A program made the translations under genes and the position numbers. Shown here in pieces: positions 1-10,900 of a stretch of 64,000 nt of DNA. How positions within the stretch are numbered: the stretch's first letter is position 1; the number at the start of each line of letters is the position of its first letter. The DNA is taken from the NCBI GenBank assembly GCA_049487715.1, contig CP150585.1:353302-417301 (forward strand). The letters run 5' to 3'. The notes under the pieces are model-generated. The model had not been told where the DNA came from. It did no database searches and saw nothing but the letters and a program-made list of their open reading frames with translations. Origin of the DNA: Pycnococcus provasolii (taxonomy: Eukaryota; Chlorophyta; Pseudoscourfieldiophyceae; Pseudoscourfieldiales).

Positions 1-673
1 GAATTGCTTGGTTTGCCAGCCTTTCAGACAGTCTCTGTTTGGCAAAGTCTCCGGGATGGATTTCTGGCCGGAAGGTTTTTTGCCTTTGGTAGCTTGGCAC
101 GGTACTACAGTACCTATAAACCTCAAGGTCGAAGGGCAACACACATACGTGAGCTCACGCCACCCCACGATACCGTATAGGATACATCCATACCCAGCCT
201 ACAGTACATAGCCACCATATGTAGCCACTACCGTACATAGGGAAGTACCCGTACTTTGAAAGGAGGGAGGGAAGAGAACCAAGCCGAAGAGAAGAAGGAA
301 AAGTTACGATAGTTAACCCTAGTTTTGGAACAGGTGCACAAAACCCTAACGCGACGACCCCTGCGACCCCCTTCGCCCGTTGTTCCGTTCCGTTCGGTTT
401 GGGGTTCCGTGTGACGATTTATTCCCAACTTCCCCTGTCACCATTCTGTGATTCTGTGGCGGCGTCATCCACGTCAGCAGCGTCAGCGTCACTCGTGCGA
501 GCAACGGCGAAAGCAGCCGGGCGAGTCTGGGCGTATTAGGTGAGGGCGAGCAACGGCGAAAGCAGCCGTGCGAGTCTTGTTGAGCCTCCTTACATCGCCT
601 CAGTGACTTGTGCTCACTCCCTCCGTCCGAAATCTCCACGGTGGTGGTGAATATGCTCCTCTAGCTTAAAAAT
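1..673. other. Intergenic region upstream of the TrmY-like gene
   Basis: No convincing coding sequence. It contains a direct repeat of about 30 bp (cores GAGCAACGGCGAAAGCAGCC near 498 and 548, 49 bp apart) and several short inverted GTAC-containing motifs around 100-250. This is presumably the promoter and 5'UTR side of the gene starting at 674. Confidence 0.5.
497..577. repeat. Short direct repeat (49-bp spacing) in upstream region
   Basis: GCGAGCAACGGCGAAAGCAG followed by CCGGGCGAGTC near 497 is repeated near 546 as the same 20-mer followed by CCGTGCGAGTC. The two copies are separated by an unrelated spacer. Its position 100-180 bp before the ATG at 674 would allow a regulatory role, but nothing proves one. 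Confidence 0.7.
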
Positions 674-2518
674 ATGCGTCTCCACTACCTGCTTCTCTCA
701 GGCGGTGTCGCCTCCCCAGATTCGTTCCAGCCCTATAGGGATGCGACGCAGTGGTGGGGACGACGGGATGCGCTCGTGAGGTGTGTCTCTGCGTCGCTAT
801 TTGCACTCACAACAACTCATGAGCATGGGACTGGGGCTCCTACTCAACAGGCTCAAGAGCGTTCTTCCTCGCAGCAGCAATTCTCAGGCCTGCACATCTT
901 CTTCTCCGACGACGGTGCTCTCATGTGCCACAACTCCATACAACTCGTGCCTCTCGTCAAAGTACCCACGGAGAAGAAAATCGTCGCGCTGTGGAGAACA
1001 GCCGCGTCGTCAAGCTCGGCGTCGTCACGCGCTGGGGCGGTCATGTGCGTCTCAGCCTCAAAGCGCTTGCCATCAACTTCAACTCCTGACTCGTTAGCAT
1101 CCTTGGATAAACGCGCTCTCATCGCGCACCTCCAAACCAACTGCTCGATGGACTTCTTGAGAAGACAACACCTCAACAGCTCCGTCGACGCCTTGTTGAA
1201 GAAAACAAACAAGGATAAACTTCTGCAAGTACACGACGAGTGGTGCAGACTTCAAAACAATAACAATCAAGGCAACTTCTCGGACGCAGATTCCACGAAA
1301 GCAGCAGAAGTTTCTGACATGAGTACCGCGCTTGGTTACGTTCTGCGAGAGCTGCCAGCAACGTCAACACGCGTTCTGCTGCTGCACGAAGATTATCCAG
1401 ATGAACTGCCCGTCTGGGATGCTCGACCGTCGACGGACGACGAAGCGGCACATTCTCAGATCACGGACGTCGTCTGCGTGCTGGGGGCTGTGCGCGACAT
1501 GACCACGCAAGAACAGCGCGACGTCTTCAACGCAGCGAAACAACGCGGTGTGCCCGTCGCTGGTGCCAACCTAGGGCGAGTGGCAGAATTCACGAGCAAA
1601 GTCATTCTTTCGCTCCAGGCACATCATGCCGCGGGACGTCTGCGAAGGGCGACGCAGCAGTTGTTCGGACAGCGACGCGGGGAATCCGAGTCGTCAATCG
1701 TGCAGAAACTTGCGCCGTTGCGCGGGTGGACGTGGGATGGACATCGAACGACGTCGTCGTCGGCGGCGGCGGCGGCGGCAATGGCGGATGCGGGAGAACC
1801 GAAAAAAACAAAATCATTCCGGCTGCATCTCGTGATGATGCTTCCTTTCCCGTCGTCTCGCCTTGGGGTGGACGAGAGCACGCGCGACGACCTGCACCCT
1901 GCAATTCAGGCTGCCGTGTGGTGCCTGTGGCGATCGCGCATCGCGAGCGAGGCTGCAAGGGCGAGTAAGGATGACCAGAGCGCAGATGATGACAGCGATC
2001 GCGACGATCATGGCATGAAACCGCGCCTGACGCTCGCTTTCGAGGATGGTGCTCGCATCACGGTAAGTGGGCGACGCCTCGTAAGACGCATGGCCGAACG
2101 ACATCAGGCGGCGCCTTGTGAATTTCAGGTGATTGAGGCACTTGCGGCGGAGCCCTTGATTGCGGCAGCCAGCGTTGACGAAGCCCTTGGTTCGGAAATT
2201 TCAAGGTACAAACGTGCGCGCGTTTTGTGGATGGGTCTTGGAGAACACGACGAGGGAACGGCTTTGCATGCCCTTGTCGATCAGGCTTGTCCATCAACTG
2301 CGGAGACAAGGAAACCTGCATCTGTTGTCGTCGTTACCGGTGGGACGCCTCATTTGGCAAGGCGGGTCGCCGAGGAGGGCGGCGCGGCATTCGCGCAAGC
2401 ACGCATCACGCACGTTGGTTGGAAATGTGTCCCTGGCGCAGCATATGCCGTGCTGCATCAATGGCACTGCGGGCGGCGTCTACTTCCAGCTCTTGACGTT
2501 CTGTTCAGTAGTGTATAA
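674..2518 (+). CDS. TrmY/DUF358-like SPOUT-class protein (putative RNA methyltransferase)
   Basis: A 614-aa intron-less ORF with an ATG at 674. Residues about 28-45 (WWGRRDALVRCVSASLFAL) followed by GLHIFFSDDGALMC resemble the N-terminal block of the archaeal TrmY (tRNA pseudouridine-54 N1-methyltransferase) family, which has a similar R.D...RCV.A..F pattern. Residues about 265-310 (VCVLGAVRDMTTQEQ, then GANLGRVAEFTSKVILSL) resemble the C-terminal SPOUT cofactor-binding part, with an LG..R.. loop and a terminal tS..I..L helix. The protein is far longer than TrmY (about 200 aa). It has a Ser/Ala-rich insert, a poly-Ala run near residue 360 and a C-terminal half (about 375-614) I do not recognise. 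A TGTAA signal lies 16 nt after the stop. The family call rests on pattern recognition only; RNA substrate and cellular location are unknown. Confidence 0.5.
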   Translation: MRLHYLLLSGGVASPDSFQPYRDATQWWGRRDALVRCVSASLFALTTTHEHGTGAPTQQAQERSSSQQQFSGLHIFFSDDGALMCHNSIQLVPLVKVPTEKKIVALWRTAASSSSASSRAGAVMCVSASKRLPSTSTPDSLASLDKRALIAHLQTNCSMDFLRRQHLNSSVDALLKKTNKDKLLQVHDEWCRLQNNNNQGNFSDADSTKAAEVSDMSTALGYVLRELPATSTRVLLLHEDYPDELPVWDARPSTDDEAAHSQITDVVCVLGAVRDMTTQEQRDVFNAAKQRGVPVAGANLGRVAEFTSKVILSLQAHHAAGRLRRATQQLFGQRRGESESSIVQKLAPLRGWTWDGHRTTSSSAAAAAAMADAGEPKKTKSFRLHLVMMLPFPSSRLGVDESTRDDLHPAIQAAVWCLWRSRIASEAARASKDDQSADDDSDRDDHGMKPRLTLAFEDGARITVSGRRLVRRMAERHQAAPCEFQVIEALAAEPLIAAASVDEALGSEISRYKRARVLWMGLGEHDEGTALHALVDQACPSTAETRKPASVVVVTGGTPHLARRVAEEGGAAFAQARITHVGWKCVPGAAYAVLHQWHCGRRLLPALDVLFSSV

Positions 2519-2533
2519 AAGAATCATGTCCTG

Positions 2534-2538
2534 TGTAA
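2534..2538 (+). promoter_or_regulatory. TGTAA poly(A) signal
   Basis: TGTAA occurs 16 nt after the stop of the TrmY-like gene and is followed by an A/T-rich tract. TGTAA is the usual green-algal polyadenylation signal. Confidence 0.5.
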
Positions 2539-2687
2539 AATATATAATACATTAAAAACCCTGTTATGTCTGTACATATCTCCCAACTGTGCACCAGTGA
2601 CCGGCATGATGGTCAATCAATGCAGGTCCGTTTCCAAAAGGTCCATTACGAGTCACGACGATCGATGCCGTGTCCGGACCATGTGCC

Positions 2688-2727
2688 TAGGGCTACGTCT
2701 AGGGCTACGGATTCGGGCTAGGGTTAC
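2688..2727 (+). repeat. Degenerate telomere-like dispersed repeat, copy 1
   Basis: Contains TAGGGCTACG twice, then GATTCGGGCTAGGGTTAC. The reverse complement of 42588-42631 matches it almost exactly, differing by a 4-bp CTAG insertion and one C/T change. It looks like a mutated telomere-type repeat carried to internal sites. Confidence 0.65.
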
Positions 2728-2983
2728 TACTAGCCTACTACTAGGGTTATGGCAGATTGCGTCATCTGCGCCGTTGTAAGTGCTTCCAACATGTATTTTT
2801 TTGTATACAACGATACGATCTAATTATGCATAAGTTGATGTTGTATCAAACTTAAAAAACAAATGTGAAAATTTTATTTTTTCGGTACATAATAATAATT
2901 CGCATATGTATATATTGCAAAAAAAGGCATACTCACTCGTATCTATTATCTTGTGTGTAAGTAATTAGTAGGGTGTACTCGCA

Positions 2984-3082
2984 GAAGCGAAATGTCGGAT
3001 TTTTCGCTTAAAATATAAGAGAAAAAAATTATTTATGAATCGGATTTCGCTTATATTCCATTTTTTGCACATAAGCGAAACG
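2984..3082. repeat. Cluster of TTTCGCTTA motifs in both orientations
   Basis: TTTCGCTTA at 3002-3010 and 3045-3053, its reverse complement TAAGCGAAA at 3072-3080, and the related AGAAGCGAAA near 2984, all embedded in AT-rich sequence. The copies could form alternative hairpins. No known element is recognised. Confidence 0.55.
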
Positions 3083-3598
3083 TGTTTAAGCTCAAAAAAA
3101 GGGGGACCGGTACTTGCCTCCGACCTAATACCGGGCGACTAAATAGTTTTTTTTAATCTGCGAGGAGTACCATGCAAAAACAAAGACCTTATTTTACTTT
3201 GATCATGATTCATGAATTATATATTAAATAGAATTTTACACAAACTTTTTCGTACGGCGAGCGAGGTGACTGGATGGTGTGACGGTGTGTGCGTTGTCGG
3301 ATGTCGTGCGCGAGGTCTTCGGCACGTCGTGCACGCCGGCCCACTTAGCTTAAAATCACATTTAAGTGGTCGAGATTTCGGGAACACGTGTCACGCAGCA
3401 AAACCCCAATCGATGGTTTTTGATCAGTTTCTAAGATCCAAACCCCTATCTATTTCCTTGCACCATGCTGGGGGCGAGGACATGTTCTGGTGGACCAGGT
3501 CGGCAACGTGCGCAGTTGGGACGGGGTTCTCTTTCGTCACGAGCGAATATAATATAAATTTATATTAAAAAGTAGTCAGTGCGGTATATTTTATCTTT

Positions 3599-6500
3599 TT
3601 AAAAAAAATGAAATCGGCCATATGCAAGTCCGTTCGTCTCATTTGTTGAACTGGTATTAAAACTTGTCGAATCCTTGCCAGTCGAGAGATCGATACCTGT
3701 CTCGATCTGCGGGATACTTACCATTTCATGAGAAAGTACGCCGTCTTGTTCACGAGGAGTGACCGGAGCAGGACGCAGTCGAGTCTCATTTGTTGAACTG
3801 GTATTAAAACTTGTCGAACCCTTGCCAGTCGAGAGATCGATACCTGTCTCGATCTGCGGGATACTTACCATTTCATGAGAAAGTACGCCGTCTTGTTCAC
3901 GAGGAGTGACCGGAGCAGGACGCAGTCGAGCAGGACTTTCACTAGGAGTAACATTACCATTGGCCGGATGAGAATGCACGCCGTTCACGATGGTTAGCGT
4001 TTTGAGCAATAGATGAGAAGGAATCGACGAGTCTGGAGAAGGCGGAGAAACTTCTTGGGCTCGTTCCTGCGAGCGTGGAGACACCCTCCCACGCAAACTC
4101 ACAAGCCGATTAAAGACGGAATGCTTCTGAATCTTTGAAAAGTTTGCGTACCAAGATTTCACTGCAGACCACGTTTGATGTGGTTGGTTATCGGAAATAC
4201 CAGTATCTGTATATACCATATCTGTATCGTTGAGTTGATGTGTGCACATGATTTCCCGTTCTGGTGCAGGTGCCGCAAATGATTGTTTATCCTGCACAGT
4301 CGACTGATCTTCCTTGGCCCGCTTTTTTGTGCAAGAAATCCATAGCGCACGAAGCAACAGCCAAAGCTCAAGCATCGTCATCAAGATCACCGCGGCGAGG
4401 TGAATGCCTACGCCATACCTCTCATACCTTTCATCTCGAGCATCGCCGAGGAAGAACACTGCGTGCAAAAAGAAACCCACGAAGATGCAGATCGTCGCAA
4501 GTACACCCACGAAGTTGCTCAAAAACGTATGCATTGGGCGAGTGATCGCGGCGAGCAACGCGTCCACAACCATGATGCAGCCCGCAAACAAAGCACCCAC
4601 AGCTCGGCGGTTGTGATCCGCGTGGGCGGCACCCCCAATCGCAAGAGAGGCGGCTGCCGCGCACCACAGCGACGGACCAGCCACCGCGTAGGGGATCATC
4701 CACGCCTTGTCGTTGTGCTCGTCGTCTCGTCTTGGACCACGCATGGCGGCGAGAGGTGCCCCGAAGCGAGCGGCAAAGTCCGGCTTCGCAAAGCGGCTCG
4801 ATCGCCATCGTCCATTCTTGTTGTGCTCATCATCCTCGATGTACTTGATGAGTGGTGTCGATCGCATACACGCCGACACGGTGATGTACGTTGCGATGTA
4901 GAAGAGCAGCACCACAGTGGCTGCAATGAGTGCGCCAATCACTCCTCCCATGTCAGCCTTTTCGTAGTTTCCTGCCACTTCGGAGCAATAGGTAACAGTA
5001 GCAAGCGTGCACGGAATAACAGTGAGCATGCCCACGACGTGTTCGACGCGCGGCGCAAACAGAAGGTCCGGCGGGTGCTCATGGTCCCACTCGACCGGGA
5101 GGTCCCCGTTCTCAAGTGCCGCCACTACACCAGTGTAAATTCTATCAAAGTGATGCTGTAGATTCACCGAGCTCATTTCCTCAGTCTTCCTATCTTTACG
5201 ACGCCTGCGCCTACTTCGGATATGCCACTGCACACGAATTAAGAAGCGAAGGATCCATGCAAGCAGTAGCGTAACGAAAACCCAGAAAATACAGCGCTCG
5301 AGAAGTAAACGAGCGCGCATTGTGATCTCCCCGCCGCCATCGTCCCAATAAGGTTCTGAAACCAGATTCACCATCGTGAGCGAATGATACGCGCTAGTAT
5401 CCCAGCTCGTCATCGCGAGAGAGTCCTTTGCGCCCGCCTCGGCCATGCTTCGACGGTGAGTTAGTTCACGGGCGGCGGTGTTTAGCGCGACTTCCTGTGG
5501 ATTCACCGCGGAGGCCCACACCCGGAAATATCGGTACACCCAAGCTGTTGCACAAATTACTTGCACACGCATCACCAGACGCAGTGGACTGCTCCCGTCA
5601 ATTGCTTGGGTTGGTGCATAACCATTAGTGATCGCACTCAGCGACTGCATGAAACTTGCGACAGTGGCTCCCGCGCTGACAGCTAATACGACAGCCGTGG
5701 AAACACCGGAAATTTCCGCCGACGCTTCCACATAGTTCTTATTCGAGATTAATGGAGGGGGTGGTGGCGGGCTTGGCGGCGGCGGCGCGGGTGGCACTGG
5801 TGGCAGCGGTGGCGGTGATCGTATAGGCTGAGTAGGCGGTGGATACACCAAGCGATCCACGATTCCAACTCCAATGCCAATATCCACGATGTCAACGTCA
5901 CCGTCCAAGCTATCTTCGGAATCATTCTCATCAGAGTTGCTTGTACCACCGTCGACACTCTCTGCCATGGCCAGCGTCATGGCCAGACGGGGCGCGAGAG
6001 GTGGCGGCGGCGGTGGAGGACTTGGGGGAGGACTTGGAGGTGGCGGCGATGGTGGTATCGGCGGTGGTACCGGGTTTGGCGGTGGTGGAGAGCATGTTCC
6101 AGTCGACACGCACGGATTCGGCGGCGGCGATGGTGGAGCAGGTGGACGCGGCGGCGGTGGGCTTGGCGGCGGCGGGCTCGGCGGCGGGCTCAGCGGCGGA
6201 AAGGGAGGCAAAGGCGGCGACATGCAAGGAGGCAGAATCGCCGCACCAGGCGACCAGCGCACATACACCACTTCCGATCGAAGGTTCGCGTTGCCTTCTG
6301 CATCCTTCCCAGCTCCAGCTTTCACAGCCATCTGGATATCCACGTAATCGCCGCATATGCCGAGTGGCACCGTCGGCGTGACCGTCACGTCGAAATCGCT
6401 TTGATCGTCGAGCGAGCTTCCCGCAATCGCACCAGACGCTGTCATGCGTACGTCGTACGACACCGCCGTTGTCGGCGTCGCATCTGCAGTCTTCTGCGAG

Positions 6501-7879
6501 AAGAATGTGTACGTGACGAGGTCGTCAGGCCTCACGCCGAACATCTCCTCGTTCACGAAGCCGACGACGGTGTCATATGGGTCCACTTCGATGAATTTCA
6601 GATCGAGCGCAATCGTCGACGTCGTCACCACCGCGGGTTTCTTCAGCGAGCTACTCGTTCCGTTCGCGAGCTTGAGCACGGCAGTCGGAGCGGTGGAGTC
6701 AGGCGGCGGCGGATTCGGCGGCGGCGGTGGCGAGCACACGCTCAGCGGTTCGAGCGTGAAGCTGAAGACTCCCGCCTTGCTTGGATTCCCTGTCGAGTCC
6801 GTCGCAGCACTCGCAGGTATGCTCATTGTCGCCGGTGCGGGGTCGCTGCTGTGGCAAGCGCTCTGCGTGAACGTGAAAGATATCGTGAAGTCCGAGTATC
6901 CTCCAGACATGCCGTCTTCATCTGACGCCGATCCGCGTGGCGTGACGACGATATTCGTGAAAGTGCCGAGCACGATTGACGAGGTGAACGCGACGTCGTT
7001 CGCCATAAAGCCGTACACCGCCTCGATGCCGTCGCTCTCCATCCACGAGACATGCAGACTCGACGCGCTGAGCTGCTCGACGAGCACCGGCCTTGGACCT
7101 TCCTCATCCGGCGGTGGAAAAGGAGGAGGTGGCGGCGGAGGAAGCGGCGGCGGCGGTGAGCAAGTGCCTGTCGACGTGCACGGGCTTGGCGGCGGCGATG
7201 GCGGCGGCGGTGGCGCCGGAGGGGGCGATGGCGGTGCCGGCTGGAAAGGAGGTGACGGCAAGGGAGGCGGCGGCGGCGGAGGGGATGGTAGAGGTGGAGG
7301 CGCGTCACGTGGTGGGAAGGGTGGTGGCGGTGACGCGCACGGCGGCAGATACGCCGGGCCCGGTGCCCATCGCACGTACACAATCCCAGATGCCGTATTC
7401 GCATTGCCCTCAGCGTCGTTCGCGACACCGCCACCAACTCGTACCTCGATATCCACGTAGTCGCCGCATATGCCGATCGGCACAGCAGGTACAATCGACG
7501 CCTCGAACGTGCTCTTGCCGTCCAGAGGAACGGACGCACCCGCGCCGAACACACGTAGGATGGTGCTATACGCCACATCCGTGCTCGGCGACGCCGCATC
7601 CGTCTTGAGTGCAAACGAAGTTGACGCCGTGACGTCGTCGTCAATGAAGTTGTAGATGGGCTCATTCACGGGTCCTGCGATGCCGTCGTAGGGGTCGTCT
7701 TCGACGAAAGTCACCGTTAGGTCGATGGAGGGCGTGGTAACCACGACAGGCGACGCCGACGAGCTCGAGCGCCCGTCGCTCATCGCGAGCAGAGTCGTGG
7801 GACCAACAGAGTCCGGCGGTGGCGGGCTCGGCGGAGAGGGTGGCGGTGGCGGTGGCGGCGGCGATGGAGGAGGCGGGCT

Positions 7880-7918
<39 letters not shown>

Positions 7919-10900
7919 AGGACTCGGTGGCGGCGGCGAACAATTTCCCATGGCAACACAGGGGTTCGGCGGCGGGCTCGGAGGCTGCGGCGGCGGCGGC
8001 GGCGGCGGCGGGCTCGGTGGCGGTGAAGGCGGAGGACTCGGTGGCGGTAACGGCGGGCTTGGCGGCGGTGGCGGAGGGCTCGGCGGCGGACTCGGCGGCG
8101 GCGGCGGCGACGGCGGCGGCGGCGCCGGTGGAGTTGGAGGCAGCGGCGGCGGCGGCGGCGGGGAAGGAGGCGGGTTCGGCGGCGGGCTGGGGGGTGGTCG
8201 AGGCGGAGGGGAAGGAGGCGGGCTCGGCGGCGGGCTGGGAGGCGGGCGAGGAGGGGGGGGAGGAGGGGAAGGATGCGATGGCGGCGGTGATGGAGGTGGA
8301 CTCGGTGGAGGCGAAGGTGGCGGTGATGGAGGTGGAGACGGTGGTGGTGGTGGCGGAGGGCTCGGTGGCGGGCTGGGAGGTGGAGGAGGTGGTGGGGGTG
8401 GAGAAGCGCCAGGAAGAGATGGAGGCGAAGGTGGCGGGGATGGAGGCGGAGACGGCGGAGGGCTCGTGTATTGTCCCGTCGTACACAGCGTCCAGTCCGG
8501 GTCACAAGAAGGCCCGTTTTGGTTTAACGGGTAGCACGGCCTGCGTCCTCCACTTTCTGCCGGTCCCATGCACAGCTGTGGGCTGTTCGCGTTCGCGCCG
8601 TTCCTGTATCCGAGCCTGCATTGGCACGTGTTCCACCGAGGGCTCGGTGGTGGGCTCGGCGGCGGGCTCGGCGGCGGTGGAGGCGGAGATTGTGCGTAGC
8701 AGGTACCCGCAAGATCAGCAGCCTTCGCAGCCTGATACGCGTCATCTTGCGTTTGCCACGCGGCACGTGCCGCATCTCCTCCGGTGAAGCATAGCGTCAC
8801 CGACCAACCCGTCAGGATTGCCGGTGTTCCCGCAGCACTGCTTGCGTGATTTTTCACACCCAACGACACAGTGCCTCCAGCAGCCACGCCCAGATTTCCA
8901 TCAGCCTGTAACCCATTGACGGTATCAGATTTTGGCAACCAGTCGCCTGTAAAGGGCGAAGTCCCGCTGGAAGATGGAATGCTCGTCGACGCCGTGTCCG
9001 TGAAGCACGTGTCCTGAAGCGTTGTGTCAGACCCAGAAGGTGGGTCGCTATTATTCTCGTTTTGGAATGCTTTCAGGTTCGTACTTCCCGTCGTGAAACG
9101 CAACTGAATCGTATCCAATCCGCTATTATACTGCAGATTCGTCACGCACACCCACATGCTCTGAAACGTGAATGCCGACGTGTCACTGTAATCGTTCGGA
9201 ATCGTGATTGTTGAGACTGCCCAATTTGTTTCGCCAGCTCCCCTCGGCAGGGAATACACGTTGCTGTCCGTGTACGTTGTACAAGCATCGGGCGGCTTGT
9301 TCGGCGCCTCGTTCAGCCACGCCTCGTACGTGAACGTCCACGTCTCGCCGCGGTACACGGATCCCGTACCCATCTCCGTGTCCACGCGCCAATACACCGT
9401 CTTGTCTCTGCATTTCAGGTCAGCTGGCACGGCGAACACGTTCTTCCACTCGCCAGTCAGCGTTCCAGTGGGAGTCGTCATCGCATCCAGCTCAGCTGAA
9501 GAGCTCGCGATGTAGATGTAGTGCTTCGCAGGAACGCTCCCATCCTCGAAGCCGGGAAGGAACATCAGGTCCGCATCAATCTTGACGTCCGTCGCGTCCA
9601 TCGGCGGGATCGGCGTGCTCGCGCGATACTTTCGGCAGCCCGGGATCCAGTACTCCGTCGGGTCAGACAGGTCGTACGCGCCGATATCCGCGGCGAGGAA
9701 GTTCGACCCGCTCTTTGGCCTGAAGTCCCAGTTGTTCGGGTCACGCAGTTCGTCAAAAAGAACATTCGCGGAGTTGGCTGACGGCGCAATGTTCATCCCT
9801 GTCGCGGGATCGAAACCCGCGTCGACGGCAGACGTGCTTGTCGAGCTCGCGCCACCGCCGGCGAGGCCCTTGAAATACTCCATCGCGTTGCCCCTGATGA
9901 CGTTGTTCATCCCCTCGAACGTCGTAGCAATGCGGACGCCGCTGCTGTCTGTCACGCAACACGTCTCCGGTGAGTTTGTACACCTAGTCGCTGAACAAAT
10001 GCACCTGCCGTCGTACTCCTCAGAACTGTCCACCCAGTTTTCGACGAGGAGATCAGGAAACGGCTTAGCTGTGCTACCAGCCTCTTCCCCGGTTCCAAAC
10101 ACGGTATTGCGTTGAATGACATGATCGTTGCCTCTGACTGCCATGCCCGAAGCCTGCCAAACCACATTTTCCGTCGCCTCGCCATACATTGGCCATGTGT
10201 CACCATAGCGACCATTGCAATCACGCCCGCTTACGCCGAAGCGGATGCCTCGTTTCCACGATCGAGTGCTTCGTGTATGATGAACCCAGTTGCGAATCAC
10301 CCTCTGCCCGTAGCGATAAGCATTTGTGTACGACAAAGTTGGCGGATACTCGCCTCCTGATTCGAGTGGTTTCGGATTGGGATAACCGGTACACTGCGTG
10401 CCATCCCACGTGCATCCGTTCAGGCTCTGGCACTGCGCTTGATTGTTCTTATGGGTGCTGTCGTCGCACAAACTAGGGTACCACGCATCGGATTTCTCGT
10501 TAATCTCGAAGAGACTGTGCGCATTCCCCTGAATGGAGGCACCGAGCGAGCCTTGAAGCCCATGTATTGTATGTATGTGGTTGAGCTCTAGGTGCGAATT
10601 CTTATTATTCAACCTGATGCCCGCTGCTTGACCCATGTTGGAAAATGTGCACCGCTTTATTGTCAATGGGTTGGTGACGGTCCCTCCACTGTCCGGCTTG
10701 AGATAGTGCGACATTGAGTTGTACTTTCCAGTGCACGCAGCCGTGGTGAGGTCACGCGTGCTCAGCGAGTGGTCCGCGCTCGACGGATCCGGGTCAAGCT
10801 TGTCGCCCGGTGGGAAGCACGGCTGCGAACTCCCACCCGTCCAATCACAGTACGAAAAGCACGAATTCTCGACACGCAGCCCCAAGCCTTTCGTTTGAAG

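Larger units (their letters stand above)
2519..3598. other. AT-rich intergenic region between convergent genes
   Basis: About 1.1 kb separating the convergent genes that end at 2518 (+) and 3599 (-). From about 2780 to 3240 the sequence is strikingly A/T-rich compared with the GC-rich flanking genes. A 118-codon open frame at 3212-3568 has no recognisable features and is not called a gene. Confidence 0.6.

Noticed and set aside
3212-3568. 118-codon open frame in the AT-rich intergenic region
   Set aside because: No domain, signal or homologue pattern, and mixed composition; probably chance.
4400-5161. 253-codon plus-strand frame and its counterpart at 15721-16524
   Set aside because: Both are antisense to the conserved membrane domain of the giant paralogues, and composition follows the opposite strand.
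7725-8534. Long plus-strand Gly-rich open frames (also 5839-6381, 6444-7460, 8980-type frames near 18980-19633) opposite the giant genes
   Set aside because: They are antisense shadows of the SPPP-coding tracts: low-complexity GGC repeats are open in several frames.
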